51,666 nt of DNA from JAGVUD01 sp052033935 (GTDB taxonomy: Bacteria > Armatimonadota > UBA5829 > DSUL01), in assembly GCA_052033935.1 (NCBI GenBank), contig JBPOJE010000008.1, forward strand, positions 1 to 51,666, given 5' to 3'. The notes below the pieces were generated by a model, which had not been told where the DNA came from, did not search any database, and was given only the letters and a program-made list of their open reading frames with translations. The position numbers were made by a program, and so were the translations under genes. Shown one piece after another: positions 29,260 through 38,179 of the stretch; the first letter of the stretch is position 1; each line of letters opens with the position of its first letter.

Positions 29260-30753
29260 ATGCTCACGAGCGAGCTGTTGGAGTTGCTCCCGCAGTCACA
29301 TCTGATCGGGCGCAAAGACCGTGAGATCCGCGGGATTGCCTACGACTCCCGTGCCGTCCGGGACGGGTTCCTCTTTGCCGCCCTGCGCGGCGCTCACACG
29401 GACGGTCATCGCTACCTCGATCAGGCCGTCGCGGCCGGGGCCGCCGCCCTTCTGGTGGAGGAGGCACCCTCCGAAGAACTCCTGCGCGAAGCATCTGCCA
29501 TCGTCGTTCCGGATACCCGCGCGGCGCTGGCTCCTGCGGCGGCTGGCTTCTACAGAAATCCCACCCGCGAACTGCTGCTTTTCGCTGTTACGGGTACCAA
29601 TGGTAAGACGAGCACGACGCATCTCATTGACCGCGCCCTCTCAGCGGCCGGAGTCCATTCCGGCGTGGTGGGCACGCTCGGCGCAAAAATCGGCGCTGAG
29701 TGGCGCGATCTTCCTCATACCACCCCCGAGTCCGCCGACCTTCAGCGGTTCTTTCGTGGGATGGCTGGTCAGGGCGTCTCGGCGGCGGCGATGGAAGCAA
29801 GCAGCCACGCCATCGCCCAGAACAGGATGGACTGCGTCGAGGTGGATGTCGCGGTCTTCTCGAACCTCACGCAGGATCATCTCGACTTCCACGGCACGAT
29901 GGACGGCTATTTCGAGGTCAAGTCGCGTCTGTTCACATCGTTCGCGGACGGCCGGCCCGGTTTCACTTCGGTCATCAACATTGACGATCCGTGGGGGCGC
30001 GAGAAGCTACTGCCGATCGCCCGCGGGCGCATCGTGACATACGGCATCTCGCCCGACGCTCTCTATCGCGCCGCCGATACGCGCTCGGGCCCCAGAGGCG
30101 TCAGCTTCGTTCTCGATTGCCCGGAAGGCTCCGCGCGCGTGAGCCTGTCGCTCGGGGGGCTGTTCAACGTCCACAACGCTCTCGCGGCAGCGGCGGCCAC
30201 TCTGAGCCACGGGTTCCCCATCGAGTCAGTCATCCGCGGGCTGGAGAGCCTCCGAAGCGTTCCCGGGCGTTTCGAACTGGTTGACGCCGGGCAGGATTAC
30301 ACCGTCATCGTTGACTACGCTCATACACCGGACGGACTCGAAAATGTGCTATCGAGCTGCAGGCGGCTCGACGCGGGCCGCGTTATCGCGGTGTTCGGCT
30401 GCGGCGGCGACCGCGACCGCTCGAAGCGGCCGCGGATGGGCGAGATCGCCTACCGCCTCTCCGACGTATGCGTCGTCACCTCCGACAATCCCCGTTCCGA
30501 GGATCCCGCGGCCATCGTCGGCGATGTTCTGGCCGGGATGCCCGAAGACCGGGGCGGCAAGGTGCGCGTGCAGATCGACAGGCGCGAGGCTATCCGCGAG
30601 GCCATCTCCGAGGCGCGCGCGGGCGACGTGGTCGTTATTGCCGGCAAAGGGCACGAGACGGATCAGATCCTCGCGAACCGCCGCATTAAATTTGACGACC
30701 GGGCGGTTGTTCGCGAGATTATCACCGGGGGAGGCACGGAAACGGCCCGATGA
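29260..30753 (+). CDS. murE: UDP-MurNAc-L-Ala-D-Glu:meso-diaminopimelate ligase
   Basis: 497 residues; ATG with GGAGG five to nine bases upstream. The N-terminal UDP-binding domain has IRGIAYDSRAVRDGFLFAAL. The ATP loop is GTNGKTSTTH (about 110-119). DYAHTPDGLENVL and FGCGGDRDRSKRPRMG are family motifs. DNPRSEDP (about 409) is the motif that selects meso-diaminopimelate rather than lysine. It adds the third residue of the peptidoglycan stem in the cytoplasm. It is the first gene of the second dcw transcription unit. Confidence 0.96.
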   Translation: MLTSELLELLPQSHLIGRKDREIRGIAYDSRAVRDGFLFAALRGAHTDGHRYLDQAVAAGAAALLVEEAPSEELLREASAIVVPDTRAALAPAAAGFYRNPTRELLLFAVTGTNGKTSTTHLIDRALSAAGVHSGVVGTLGAKIGAEWRDLPHTTPESADLQRFFRGMAGQGVSAAAMEASSHAIAQNRMDCVEVDVAVFSNLTQDHLDFHGTMDGYFEVKSRLFTSFADGRPGFTSVINIDDPWGREKLLPIARGRIVTYGISPDALYRAADTRSGPRGVSFVLDCPEGSARVSLSLGGLFNVHNALAAAAATLSHGFPIESVIRGLESLRSVPGRFELVDAGQDYTVIVDYAHTPDGLENVLSSCRRLDAGRVIAVFGCGGDRDRSKRPRMGEIAYRLSDVCVVTSDNPRSEDPAAIVGDVLAGMPEDRGGKVRVQIDRREAIREAISEARAGDVVVIAGKGHETDQILANRRIKFDDRAVVREIITGGGTETAR

Positions 30754-32129
30754 ACCCCCTTCCGCTGTCCCGAATCGCTGAAATGACCGGCGGGCGGCTG
30801 GCTGGGGCCGAACCAGGCCGCCTGGTGACCCGCATAAGCGCCGACTCGCGCGATTCGGGGCCGGAGACTCTCTTTTTCGCGCTTGTCGGCGAGAAGGCCG
30901 ACGGGCATGCTTATGCGCGCCAGGCCGTCGCGGCCGGTGCGGCTGCTGTCGTGCGCGCAGACTGGTTCGAGGCGTCCGGCCAGCCGGACGGCGCCCATTT
31001 GCTGACCGATGATCCTCTTGTGGCGCTCGGAAGGCTGGGCGCGGCGTGGCGGAGCCAGTTCGAAATCCCTGTTGCCGGTATCACCGGCAGCATGGGCAAA
31101 ACGACAACGCGCGAAATGCTCGCCTCAGCGCTCAGAAGCCGCATGAACGTGCTTGTGAGCCCGGCCAACTTCAACACCGAAATCGGCGTCCCCATCACTC
31201 TGTTCGAACTCACCCCGTCGCACAATGCCGCCGTCATCGAGATGGCGATGCGGGGGCAGGGGCAGATCGAGGAGCTTTGCCAGATCGCCCGGCCTTCCGG
31301 GGCGGTCATCACGAACGTCGGATTGACGCACATCGAGCTTCTCGGATCGCGCGACGCCATCGCGTCAGCCAAGGCCGAACTGCTGAGGTCGTTGCCGGAC
31401 GGCGGGTGGGCCGTCCTGAACGCGGACGACGCGTACTTTGACTATCTGAGCGGCATCGCGCCGGGGCCGGTCGTCACGTTCGGGCTGTTGGAGGGCGCTC
31501 AGTTCAGGGGGATGGACGTGCGGCTGAACAGCGCGGGGTGCGCGTCGTTTCTGCTGGAAGCGCCCGGCGCATCGCAGCTGGTTCAGCTTCGGGTGCCGGG
31601 GGCCTTCCACGCCTCGAACGCCCTTGCCGCCGCCGCTGCGGCTTCGCTTTTCGGCGTTACACTGGAAGACACGGTCGCGGCGCTGGAAGCCTACGAGGGT
31701 TTCGAAAAGCGCAGCCGTGTCACGCAGGCTGCGGGCGGCTGGCTGGTCTTCGATGACACCTACAACGCCAGCCCTGCCGCCACCGAAGGCGCGCTCGATT
31801 CGCTTGCCGCAATGACCGCCGCCGGCCGCAAAATCGTTGTTCTGGGCGACATGCGCGAACTCGGAGAGCAGTCGTTTGAACTCCACAGACAGATCGGGCG
31901 CAAGGTCGCCAAAGTCCGCCCGGACCTGCTTGTCACGGTGGGAGAATCATCCGCTGTGATTGACGAGTCCGCTCTCGCAGCGGGGTACGGTGGACCTGTC
32001 GAGCATTTCGCCGCTTCTAACGAAGCAGCGGAGTTCGCTGCCGCGCTGGTCTGCCCGGGAGATGTCGTGCTTGTGAAAGGCTCGCGGGCCCTCGAGATGG
32101 AGAGAATCGTTGAACGCCTTCTTGAATAG
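30750..32129 (+). CDS. murF: UDP-MurNAc-tripeptide:D-Ala-D-Ala ligase
   Basis: 459 residues, start overlapping murE by four bases (ATGA). ITGSMGKTTTREML is the ATP loop (about 113), SPANFNTEIGVPITLFEL and DDTYNASPAATEGALDSL are MurF signatures, followed by VLGDMRELGEQS. It adds D-Ala-D-Ala to complete the UDP-MurNAc-pentapeptide. Confidence 0.96.
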   Translation: MNPLPLSRIAEMTGGRLAGAEPGRLVTRISADSRDSGPETLFFALVGEKADGHAYARQAVAAGAAAVVRADWFEASGQPDGAHLLTDDPLVALGRLGAAWRSQFEIPVAGITGSMGKTTTREMLASALRSRMNVLVSPANFNTEIGVPITLFELTPSHNAAVIEMAMRGQGQIEELCQIARPSGAVITNVGLTHIELLGSRDAIASAKAELLRSLPDGGWAVLNADDAYFDYLSGIAPGPVVTFGLLEGAQFRGMDVRLNSAGCASFLLEAPGASQLVQLRVPGAFHASNALAAAAAASLFGVTLEDTVAALEAYEGFEKRSRVTQAAGGWLVFDDTYNASPAATEGALDSLAAMTAAGRKIVVLGDMRELGEQSFELHRQIGRKVAKVRPDLLVTVGESSAVIDESALAAGYGGPVEHFAASNEAAEFAAALVCPGDVVLVKGSRALEMERIVERLLE

Positions 32130-33159
32130 ATCTCCGCTGCTTGTCCCGTTTGCCGCGTTTCTTGTTACGCTGGTGGTCATGCCCGCAGGTATCCGCTGGC
32201 TGCACCGGCTCAAGTTTGGGCAGAACGTCAGGGACGACGGCCCGCAGGCTCACCTGTCGAAGTCCGGCACGCCGACGATGGGCGGAATCATCTTCATCCC
32301 GCTCGCCCTCGGCTTCGGGCTGCTCTATGAGATGCTCCATGGAGTGGGCGGGGGCCATGGCATCGGCGGCCTGAACTGGGCGCTCGCAGCGTTCACGCTT
32401 GCCGGAATGAGCATCGGCTGGCTCGACGACTACCGCGGCATCCGCGGCGGACGGTCGCTGGGCCTCAAGGCTCGCGACAAGATGGCTATGCAGGTTCTGA
32501 TCTCCGCGGTCTTTCTCTTCGCTATTCACTGGATTACCGCGGGCGGCCCTCAGGCGAACATACTTCAGGCTGCCAGGGGCGAGAGCGCGGTGGATTGGGC
32601 CGGAGCGCCGTCGGCCATGCCCTTCCGATGGCTCCTGTTGCTCATCGTCACCGTGTGGCTCATCAACTCGGCCAACATCGCCGATGGGCTGGACGGGCTG
32701 GCATCGGCGCAGGGGGTTGTCGCAATACTGGCGCTTGTGCTGTGGCGCTTTCCTTCCTTCATTATGGGGGGCGTGCCCTCGGGCGTGTTCCTTGCGTTCT
32801 CGATGGTCGCCTGCCTGCTTGCCTTCCTCTGGTTCAACGGGCCCCCGGCCAAGGTTTTCATGGGTGACACGGGTTCGATTGCTCTGGGTTGCTTCGTTGC
32901 GGGGCTGGGGATGATGACGGTCCCGCTCTGGGTGCTCCTGCTCATCACTGGCATGTGGTCCCTGGAATCGCTGTCCGTCGTCATTCAGGTGCTCTATTTC
33001 AAAGCCACCGGCGGCAAGCGCATCTTCCGGATGGCGCCGATTCACCATCACTTCGAGTTGGCCGGATGGCCGGAGACCGCCGTGACCCTGCGCTTCGTCA
33101 TCGTCTCGGTTCTGCTGGGTCTGTTTCTGCCGGCGCTCGTGGCGGGGCTGCTGCCATGA
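32110..33159 (+). CDS. mraY: Phospho-MurNAc-pentapeptide transferase MraY
   Basis: 349 residues from TTG 32110, which overlaps the end of murF by 20 bases. About ten membrane segments. Key motifs: DDGPQAHLSKSGTPTMGGI, the Mg-binding NSANIADGLDGLA, MGDTGSIALG, and MAPIHHHFELAGW. It transfers phospho-MurNAc-pentapeptide to undecaprenyl phosphate, giving lipid I. No ATG is available nearby in frame. Confidence 0.95.
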   Translation: MNAFLNRSPLLVPFAAFLVTLVVMPAGIRWLHRLKFGQNVRDDGPQAHLSKSGTPTMGGIIFIPLALGFGLLYEMLHGVGGGHGIGGLNWALAAFTLAGMSIGWLDDYRGIRGGRSLGLKARDKMAMQVLISAVFLFAIHWITAGGPQANILQAARGESAVDWAGAPSAMPFRWLLLLIVTVWLINSANIADGLDGLASAQGVVAILALVLWRFPSFIMGGVPSGVFLAFSMVACLLAFLWFNGPPAKVFMGDTGSIALGCFVAGLGMMTVPLWVLLLITGMWSLESLSVVIQVLYFKATGGKRIFRMAPIHHHFELAGWPETAVTLRFVIVSVLLGLFLPALVAGLLP

Positions 33160-34541
33160 TGGACATCTCGGGTGTGCGAATGCTTGTTTACGGATTGGGC
33201 CTCAGCGGCATGGCAGTCATCCGCGCCGCTGTCCCGCGCGGTGCCAGCGTGTGGGCCTGCGATGACGGCGACGAAGCCCGCGCGGCTGTGCTTCCCGAAC
33301 TCACCCGCCTGGGCGTGCCGCTGCTCACATCCGATGAGGCCGCCTCAGGTGATTTCGGCTTCTGCGTCGTGACGCCCGGCGTCCGGCCCGGAAACGCACT
33401 TGTATCGGCGCTCGAAAGGCGCGGGGTGGAGCTGATCTCCGAAATCGAGCTTGCGGGTCGGCTCGCGCCTTGCCCCATCGCCGCGGTCACGGGTACCAAC
33501 GGGAAGTCCACCACCACCGTGCTTGTGGGGCTTATGCTTCGGGCGTCGGGCATGCGCTGTGGAATCGGGGGCAACCTCAGCGCCGAGGGCTACGACCTGC
33601 CGCTGATTACCGCCGCCGTCACGGAGCCTGCGAATGATGCGCTCTGCGCCGAGGTCTCCAGCGCGCAGCTTGAGCGCTGTTATCAGTTTCGCCCCAAAGC
33701 CGCCGCGCTCCTGAATATCACCCCCGACCACTTCGACCGCTATGCGGGCGTAGACGGATACGCCGCCGCGAAAATGCGCATCTTCCAGGCTCAGCACGAG
33801 ACAGACTTCGCCGTGCTCGGACTGGACGATCCGATGGCCACCGCGCTCAGCGCGGGCGTGCGCGCGCGCAAGCTCTGGTTCTCGGCGCTTCAGGAGCCTG
33901 AGGAAGGCGCATTCCTGCGCGGCGATGCGCTCGTGCTGAGGTTTGACGGGGACGAGCATGAGTTTTGCCGCACCAGCGAAATGCGACTCTGGGCGCCGCA
34001 CGACTGGCTGAATGCCGCCGCCGCTGCCTGTATCACCAGGGCGATGGGGGCCACCATCGAAGGCATCCGCGAGGCGGCAGTGACATTTCCCGGACTTGCG
34101 GACAGAATGGAACACTGCGCCACCATTGGCGGTGTCCGGTGGATCAACAGCTCGATGTGCACCAACCCGGCCGCCGGGGCGGCGGCGGTGCGGGCGGTGG
34201 CCGAGAGATATCCCGCCGTCGTCATCGCCGGAGGGGCGGGCAAGAAGCTCGATTACGCTGAGTGGGGCGAGGCGGTCGCGTGCTCGGCGAAGCGGCTGCT
34301 GCTCATCGGCAAATCAGCGTCCGATCTTCAGCAGGCCGCGGAAGCCGCGGGGGCGAACAATATAGATGTGTTCGAGACAATGCGGGAAGCCATGGAGGCG
34401 GCCCGCTGTCTCACCCAGCCGGGCGACGCGGTGATCCTCGCCCCGGCGATGGCCAGCTTCGGGGAGTTCCAGAACTTCCGGGAGCGCGGCAGGGTTTTCA
34501 GGCAAATTGTCAGCACGTTCGGCAAGGAGGCGGAACAGTGA
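33156..34541 (+). CDS. murD: UDP-MurNAc-L-Ala:D-glutamate ligase
   Basis: 461 residues from ATG 33156, overlapping the mraY stop (ATGA); a second ATG follows at 33159. The frame is open upstream inside mraY but not homologous. VRMLVYGLGLSGMAVIRAAV is the Rossmann start, AAVTGTNGKSTTTVLVG the ATP loop (about 111), LNITPDHFDRYAGVDGYAAA and NSSMCTNPAAGAAAV follow. It adds D-Glu to UDP-MurNAc-L-Ala. Confidence 0.95.
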   Translation: MMDISGVRMLVYGLGLSGMAVIRAAVPRGASVWACDDGDEARAAVLPELTRLGVPLLTSDEAASGDFGFCVVTPGVRPGNALVSALERRGVELISEIELAGRLAPCPIAAVTGTNGKSTTTVLVGLMLRASGMRCGIGGNLSAEGYDLPLITAAVTEPANDALCAEVSSAQLERCYQFRPKAAALLNITPDHFDRYAGVDGYAAAKMRIFQAQHETDFAVLGLDDPMATALSAGVRARKLWFSALQEPEEGAFLRGDALVLRFDGDEHEFCRTSEMRLWAPHDWLNAAAAACITRAMGATIEGIREAAVTFPGLADRMEHCATIGGVRWINSSMCTNPAAGAAAVRAVAERYPAVVIAGGAGKKLDYAEWGEAVACSAKRLLLIGKSASDLQQAAEAAGANNIDVFETMREAMEAARCLTQPGDAVILAPAMASFGEFQNFRERGRVFRQIVSTFGKEAEQ

Positions 34542-35758
34542 ACGTGTCAGCCGCGGAGCGTAGCGTAAGGACGCAGTACTATCTGTTCGGTGTGTTTGTC
34601 CTGCTCGTGGTTCTTGGCGTCCTGTGTGTCGCGTCGGCGAGCTACTACCACGCAGGGCGCCACGAAGACAGCGATTTCAAGCAGGGCTACTACATTGTGC
34701 GGCAGGCACAGTGGGCCTTGGCCGCCTTCGTGGTTTACGGCATCTGCGCTTTAATCAGTTCGCGTCTCTGGAAGTTCCTGGCGCCGGCTGTCTTTATTCT
34801 CACCTTCGGCCTGTCGCTGCTCGTCTTCACTTCGCTGGGGGTGGAGGACCGATGGGTAAGGTTTGGCCCGATCCTCTTCCAGCCGTCCGAGTTTCTTAAG
34901 TGCGGGCTGATTGTGGCGCTCGCCTGGTACCTGCCGCGAACGAAACCCAGCGCTTGGAGCTTTAAGGGGCTGGTCTTGGTCGGGGCCTGTGCGTTGCTTG
35001 TCATGGCACAGGGCGACCTCGGAACCACTCTGATCGTGCTGCTCATCGGAGTAGGCATGCTCGCAGTTGCCAATGTCAAGGTGACCCACCTGCTGGCGCT
35101 GGGGTGCCTGCTGGTCTTGCTGCTCGGGCTGGCCGTGAAGCTCGAACCCTACCGGCTGAACAGAATCCCCGCCTGGACGCACCCGTGGGCCAATGCAAAG
35201 GGAGTCGCAAAGCAGACCGTCCACGCACTCCATGCGCTCGGCGCGGGCGGGCTCAAGGGAGTGGGAATAGGGCAGGGGCTCGAAAAGTACCATCTGCCGG
35301 AAGCCCCGCATACAGACTTCATTTTTGCGACCGTCGCCGAGGAGACCGGCATCGTCGGCCCGGCCCTTATCATGGCGCTCTATATCGCGTTCGCAACGCT
35401 CGGGATGCAGATTGCGCTTCTCTCCCGCGATGCGTTCGGACGCCTCGCGGCCATGGGAGGAGTGATTTTCCTCTGCGGGCAGGCGGCTCTGAATATCGCA
35501 GTCGCCACGAACACCGTTCCGTGCACGGGAATCCCGCTGCCTTTTATCAGCTATGGGGGGTCGTCAATGGTGGCTGGCGCGGTAGTGTTCGGGCTGCTAA
35601 CCTCCCTGTCGAGAGGCTCCGTTCGCCGAGTCAAGGAGGCTGCTAATGAGAGTTATGGTAACTGGGGGGGGGACGGGCGGTCACGTTTTTCCGGCCCTGG
35701 CGGTGACTTCGGCGCTTCTAGCCCGGGAGTCCGGGGTCGAGATCTTGTACGGCGGTAG
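34538..35758 (+). CDS. ftsW: SEDS peptidoglycan polymerase FtsW
   Basis: 406 residues from GTG 34538 (GTGA overlap with murD; AAGGAGG upstream). About ten membrane segments. FQPSEFLKCGLIVALAWYL, MAQGDLGTTLIVLL, LGAGGLKGVGIGQGLEKYHL, PEAPHTDFIFATVAEETGIVG and TGIPLPFISYGGSSM are classic SEDS motifs. It polymerises lipid II at the septum with the class B PBP. The last 37 residues (WGGDGRSRFSGPGGDFGASS and beyond) are read from the other frame of murG and look non-conserved; an overlap of 113 bases is unusually long. Confidence 0.93.
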   Translation: MNVSAAERSVRTQYYLFGVFVLLVVLGVLCVASASYYHAGRHEDSDFKQGYYIVRQAQWALAAFVVYGICALISSRLWKFLAPAVFILTFGLSLLVFTSLGVEDRWVRFGPILFQPSEFLKCGLIVALAWYLPRTKPSAWSFKGLVLVGACALLVMAQGDLGTTLIVLLIGVGMLAVANVKVTHLLALGCLLVLLLGLAVKLEPYRLNRIPAWTHPWANAKGVAKQTVHALHALGAGGLKGVGIGQGLEKYHLPEAPHTDFIFATVAEETGIVGPALIMALYIAFATLGMQIALLSRDAFGRLAAMGGVIFLCGQAALNIAVATNTVPCTGIPLPFISYGGSSMVAGAVVFGLLTSLSRGSVRRVKEAANESYGNWGGDGRSRFSGPGGDFGASSPGVRGRDLVRR

Positions 35759-36764
35759 GGATGGCGCGCTCGAGCACAGTCTTACCCAGAATGCTCCGCT
35801 CACGTTCGTCCCGCTGCCGGGGTGCCCGGTTTCGTCATCAGCGGGCGTGCCGCGGGCGGTGACCAGCCTTCTCGCGGGACTGCCCTCCGCGTGGAAACTC
35901 ATTCGGCGCCATTGCCCGGACGTTCTCATCGCCACGGGTGGTTATGTCAGCACGGCCCTGGGGCTGGCGCAGGAGATTGCGCGGCGGCCCGTATTGCTTC
36001 TCGATGGCAATGCAGTCCCGGGAAAGACGGTCAGACTGCTGGCACGGGGCGCGTCCGTTGTGTGCACGGCGTTTGAAGCTGCCGGGCGGCATCTGCCGCG
36101 GGGCAAGTCCATTGTGACCGGCTTTCCGGTGCGCGAGTCGTTCTCGCGTGAGATCGATCCCGCCGCCGCGCGCGAAGGCTTCGGGCTGCACCCGGAGGTG
36201 TTTACCCTGCTTGTCGTGGGCGGCAGCCAGGGGGCGAAGTTCCTGAACGATTCCATCGCGGCGATCGCGGATGAGCTTCTGGACAGTGGTGTGCAGATTC
36301 TGCACCAGATGGGGCCGAAGAATGATCGGCAGGGCGCCGGAGACGTGCGCGGCTGGGTCACAGCCGGTACAATTGAAGACATGCCGTCTGCGTTTGCCGC
36401 GGCCGATGTGGTGCTGTGCCGCGCGGGCGCGTCAACGCTCGCGGAGATGGCGGTCAGGGGCGCGGCGGCGATTCTTGTGCCGTATCCGTTTGCCGCCGAT
36501 GATCACCAGCACGCCAACGCTGCCGAACTGGAGCGGGAGGGCAGGGCTGTCCTGTGCAGCCAGAAGACTACCTCCCCCGGGGATTTGATGAGGATTATCA
36601 GGGATCTGAAAGACAACAGCGCGAAGTGCCAGAGCCTGCGCGAGGCCTTCAGAGCGTGGGGGCGTCCGCGCTCGGCTGATGAAGTTGCCGGCATTGCTCT
36701 CCAGGCGGCAGCGGGACCGTTTCGGGCGTCGCGGCACGCAGCCGAAAGGAACCGGGAGTCTTGA
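35646..36764 (+). CDS. murG: UDP-GlcNAc:lipid I N-acetylglucosaminyltransferase MurG
   Basis: 372 residues; AAGGAGG lies eight bases upstream of the ATG. MRVMVTGGGTGGHVFPALAV is the donor-side glycine loop; a run of nine G residues encodes its first three glycines. Later motifs are LLVVGGSQGAKFLNDSI, CRAGASTLAEMAVRG and PYPFAADDHQHANAAEL. It converts lipid I to lipid II on the inner face of the membrane. The G9 run lies inside the overlap with ftsW. Confidence 0.95.
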   Translation: MRVMVTGGGTGGHVFPALAVTSALLARESGVEILYGGRDGALEHSLTQNAPLTFVPLPGCPVSSSAGVPRAVTSLLAGLPSAWKLIRRHCPDVLIATGGYVSTALGLAQEIARRPVLLLDGNAVPGKTVRLLARGASVVCTAFEAAGRHLPRGKSIVTGFPVRESFSREIDPAAAREGFGLHPEVFTLLVVGGSQGAKFLNDSIAAIADELLDSGVQILHQMGPKNDRQGAGDVRGWVTAGTIEDMPSAFAAADVVLCRAGASTLAEMAVRGAAAILVPYPFAADDHQHANAAELEREGRAVLCSQKTTSPGDLMRIIRDLKDNSAKCQSLREAFRAWGRPRSADEVAGIALQAAAGPFRASRHAAERNRES

Positions 36765-38179
36765 GCGGGTGCCAGCATCACGACTGCGGCGGCAACCACC
36801 AGCCGCCCACCCATTTCGTTGGTATCGGCGGGGCCGGCATGAGCGCCATCGCGCGCGTGCTAAAGGCGGCGGGGTGCTATGTGCAGGGGTCCGACCGGTC
36901 CGAAAGCCGCGTCACCGGGATGCTGCGCGAGGAGGGCATCCCCGTCTTCATCGGTCACGACGCGCGCAACCTTGGGGCTGATGTCGAACGTGTTGTCTTC
37001 ACCCGCGCTGTGCCCGAAGACAATCCGGAGATCGAGGCGGCGCGCCGCCAGAAACTGCCTGTCGTCGAGCGTGCGGAGATGCTCGGGCAGCTCTACAGCC
37101 TCTTCGAGCGCCGCGCTTCGGTTGCGGGAACCCACGGCAAGACGAGCACGAGCGCGATGCTCGCCGTGATTATGATCCGGTGCGGGGCCGACCCGACTGC
37201 GCTCATCGGAGGGCACTCGCCCGACCTGGATGGCAACGCCCGGCTCGGGCTGTCGCCGCTGATAGTCGCCGAGGCCTGCGAGGCGTACGGATCCTTCCTG
37301 CATCTGCGCTCCAGCCTGGCGCTCGTGACCAATGTTGACGAAGAACACCTAGACCACTACAAAACCTTCGATGGTGTCAGGGATGGATTCACAGCGTTTC
37401 TCAACCTTGTGGATGAGGATGGCGTCATTGTCGCCTGTCTCGACGACCCCCATCTGATGGGACTGCGCCCGCGGTGCAAGCGAAGGTGGGTCACCTACGG
37501 CACCCACCCCGAGGCGGACTATCGCGTGTGCGAGCAGCGCAATGTGTCCAAGGGGAGGGCGTACACCCTGCGCGGGCCGGGCTGGCAGACGCCTGTTTCG
37601 ATTCCGATTCCGGGCAAGCATTTTGCGTCGAACTCGGCCGGGGCTATCGCCGCGGCCGTCGAGCTCGGCAGTGACCCGTCTGAAGCCGCGAAGGCGCTGG
37701 CATCCTTTCGCGGGGTGTCGCGCCGTCTGGAACTGAAAGGCAGGGCGAGCGGGGTCACCGTCGTTGACGACTACGCGCATCATCCCAGCGAGGTACGGGA
37801 GACGGTCGAAGTGCTGAAGGAGCATTACGGAGGCCGCCTGATTGTGGTCTTCCAGCCGCATCTCTACTCGCGCACGGCCGAACACCTGGACGGGTTCGCG
37901 CGGACGCTTGCGCCGGCGGACCGCGTTGTGCTGACGGACGTCTTCGCCGCGCGCGAGCCTCTGTCCAGCGGGGTGCAGACGGACGCACTCTACGATCGCA
38001 TGAAGGACGATGGCCATCCTGATCTGACCTACATCCACGATCTTCCGGATGTAGCGCCGCACCTGGCTGCCGAAGTCCGGCCGGGCGACGTTGTCGTGAC
38101 CGTTGGGGCCGGCGACGTGTACCGCGCCGGAGAGGATCTGCTGCGCGAGCTCGGGGCCACGCCGGAGGAGGTAGCATAG
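36761..38179 (+). CDS. murC: UDP-MurNAc:L-alanine ligase
   Basis: 472 residues from TTG 36761, overlapping the murG stop (TTGA). THFVGIGGAGMSAIARVL is the Rossmann start, VAGTHGKTSTSAML the ATP loop (about 123), NVDEEHLDHYKTFD, and VVDDYAHHPSEVRETVEVL the C-terminal signature. It adds L-Ala to UDP-MurNAc. The first 14 residues (MSGCQHHDCGGNHQ) are Cys/His-rich and precede the conserved start of the family; this extension is odd but short. Confidence 0.95.
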   Translation: MSGCQHHDCGGNHQPPTHFVGIGGAGMSAIARVLKAAGCYVQGSDRSESRVTGMLREEGIPVFIGHDARNLGADVERVVFTRAVPEDNPEIEAARRQKLPVVERAEMLGQLYSLFERRASVAGTHGKTSTSAMLAVIMIRCGADPTALIGGHSPDLDGNARLGLSPLIVAEACEAYGSFLHLRSSLALVTNVDEEHLDHYKTFDGVRDGFTAFLNLVDEDGVIVACLDDPHLMGLRPRCKRRWVTYGTHPEADYRVCEQRNVSKGRAYTLRGPGWQTPVSIPIPGKHFASNSAGAIAAAVELGSDPSEAAKALASFRGVSRRLELKGRASGVTVVDDYAHHPSEVRETVEVLKEHYGGRLIVVFQPHLYSRTAEHLDGFARTLAPADRVVLTDVFAAREPLSSGVQTDALYDRMKDDGHPDLTYIHDLPDVAPHLAAEVRPGDVVVTVGAGDVYRAGEDLLRELGATPEEVA

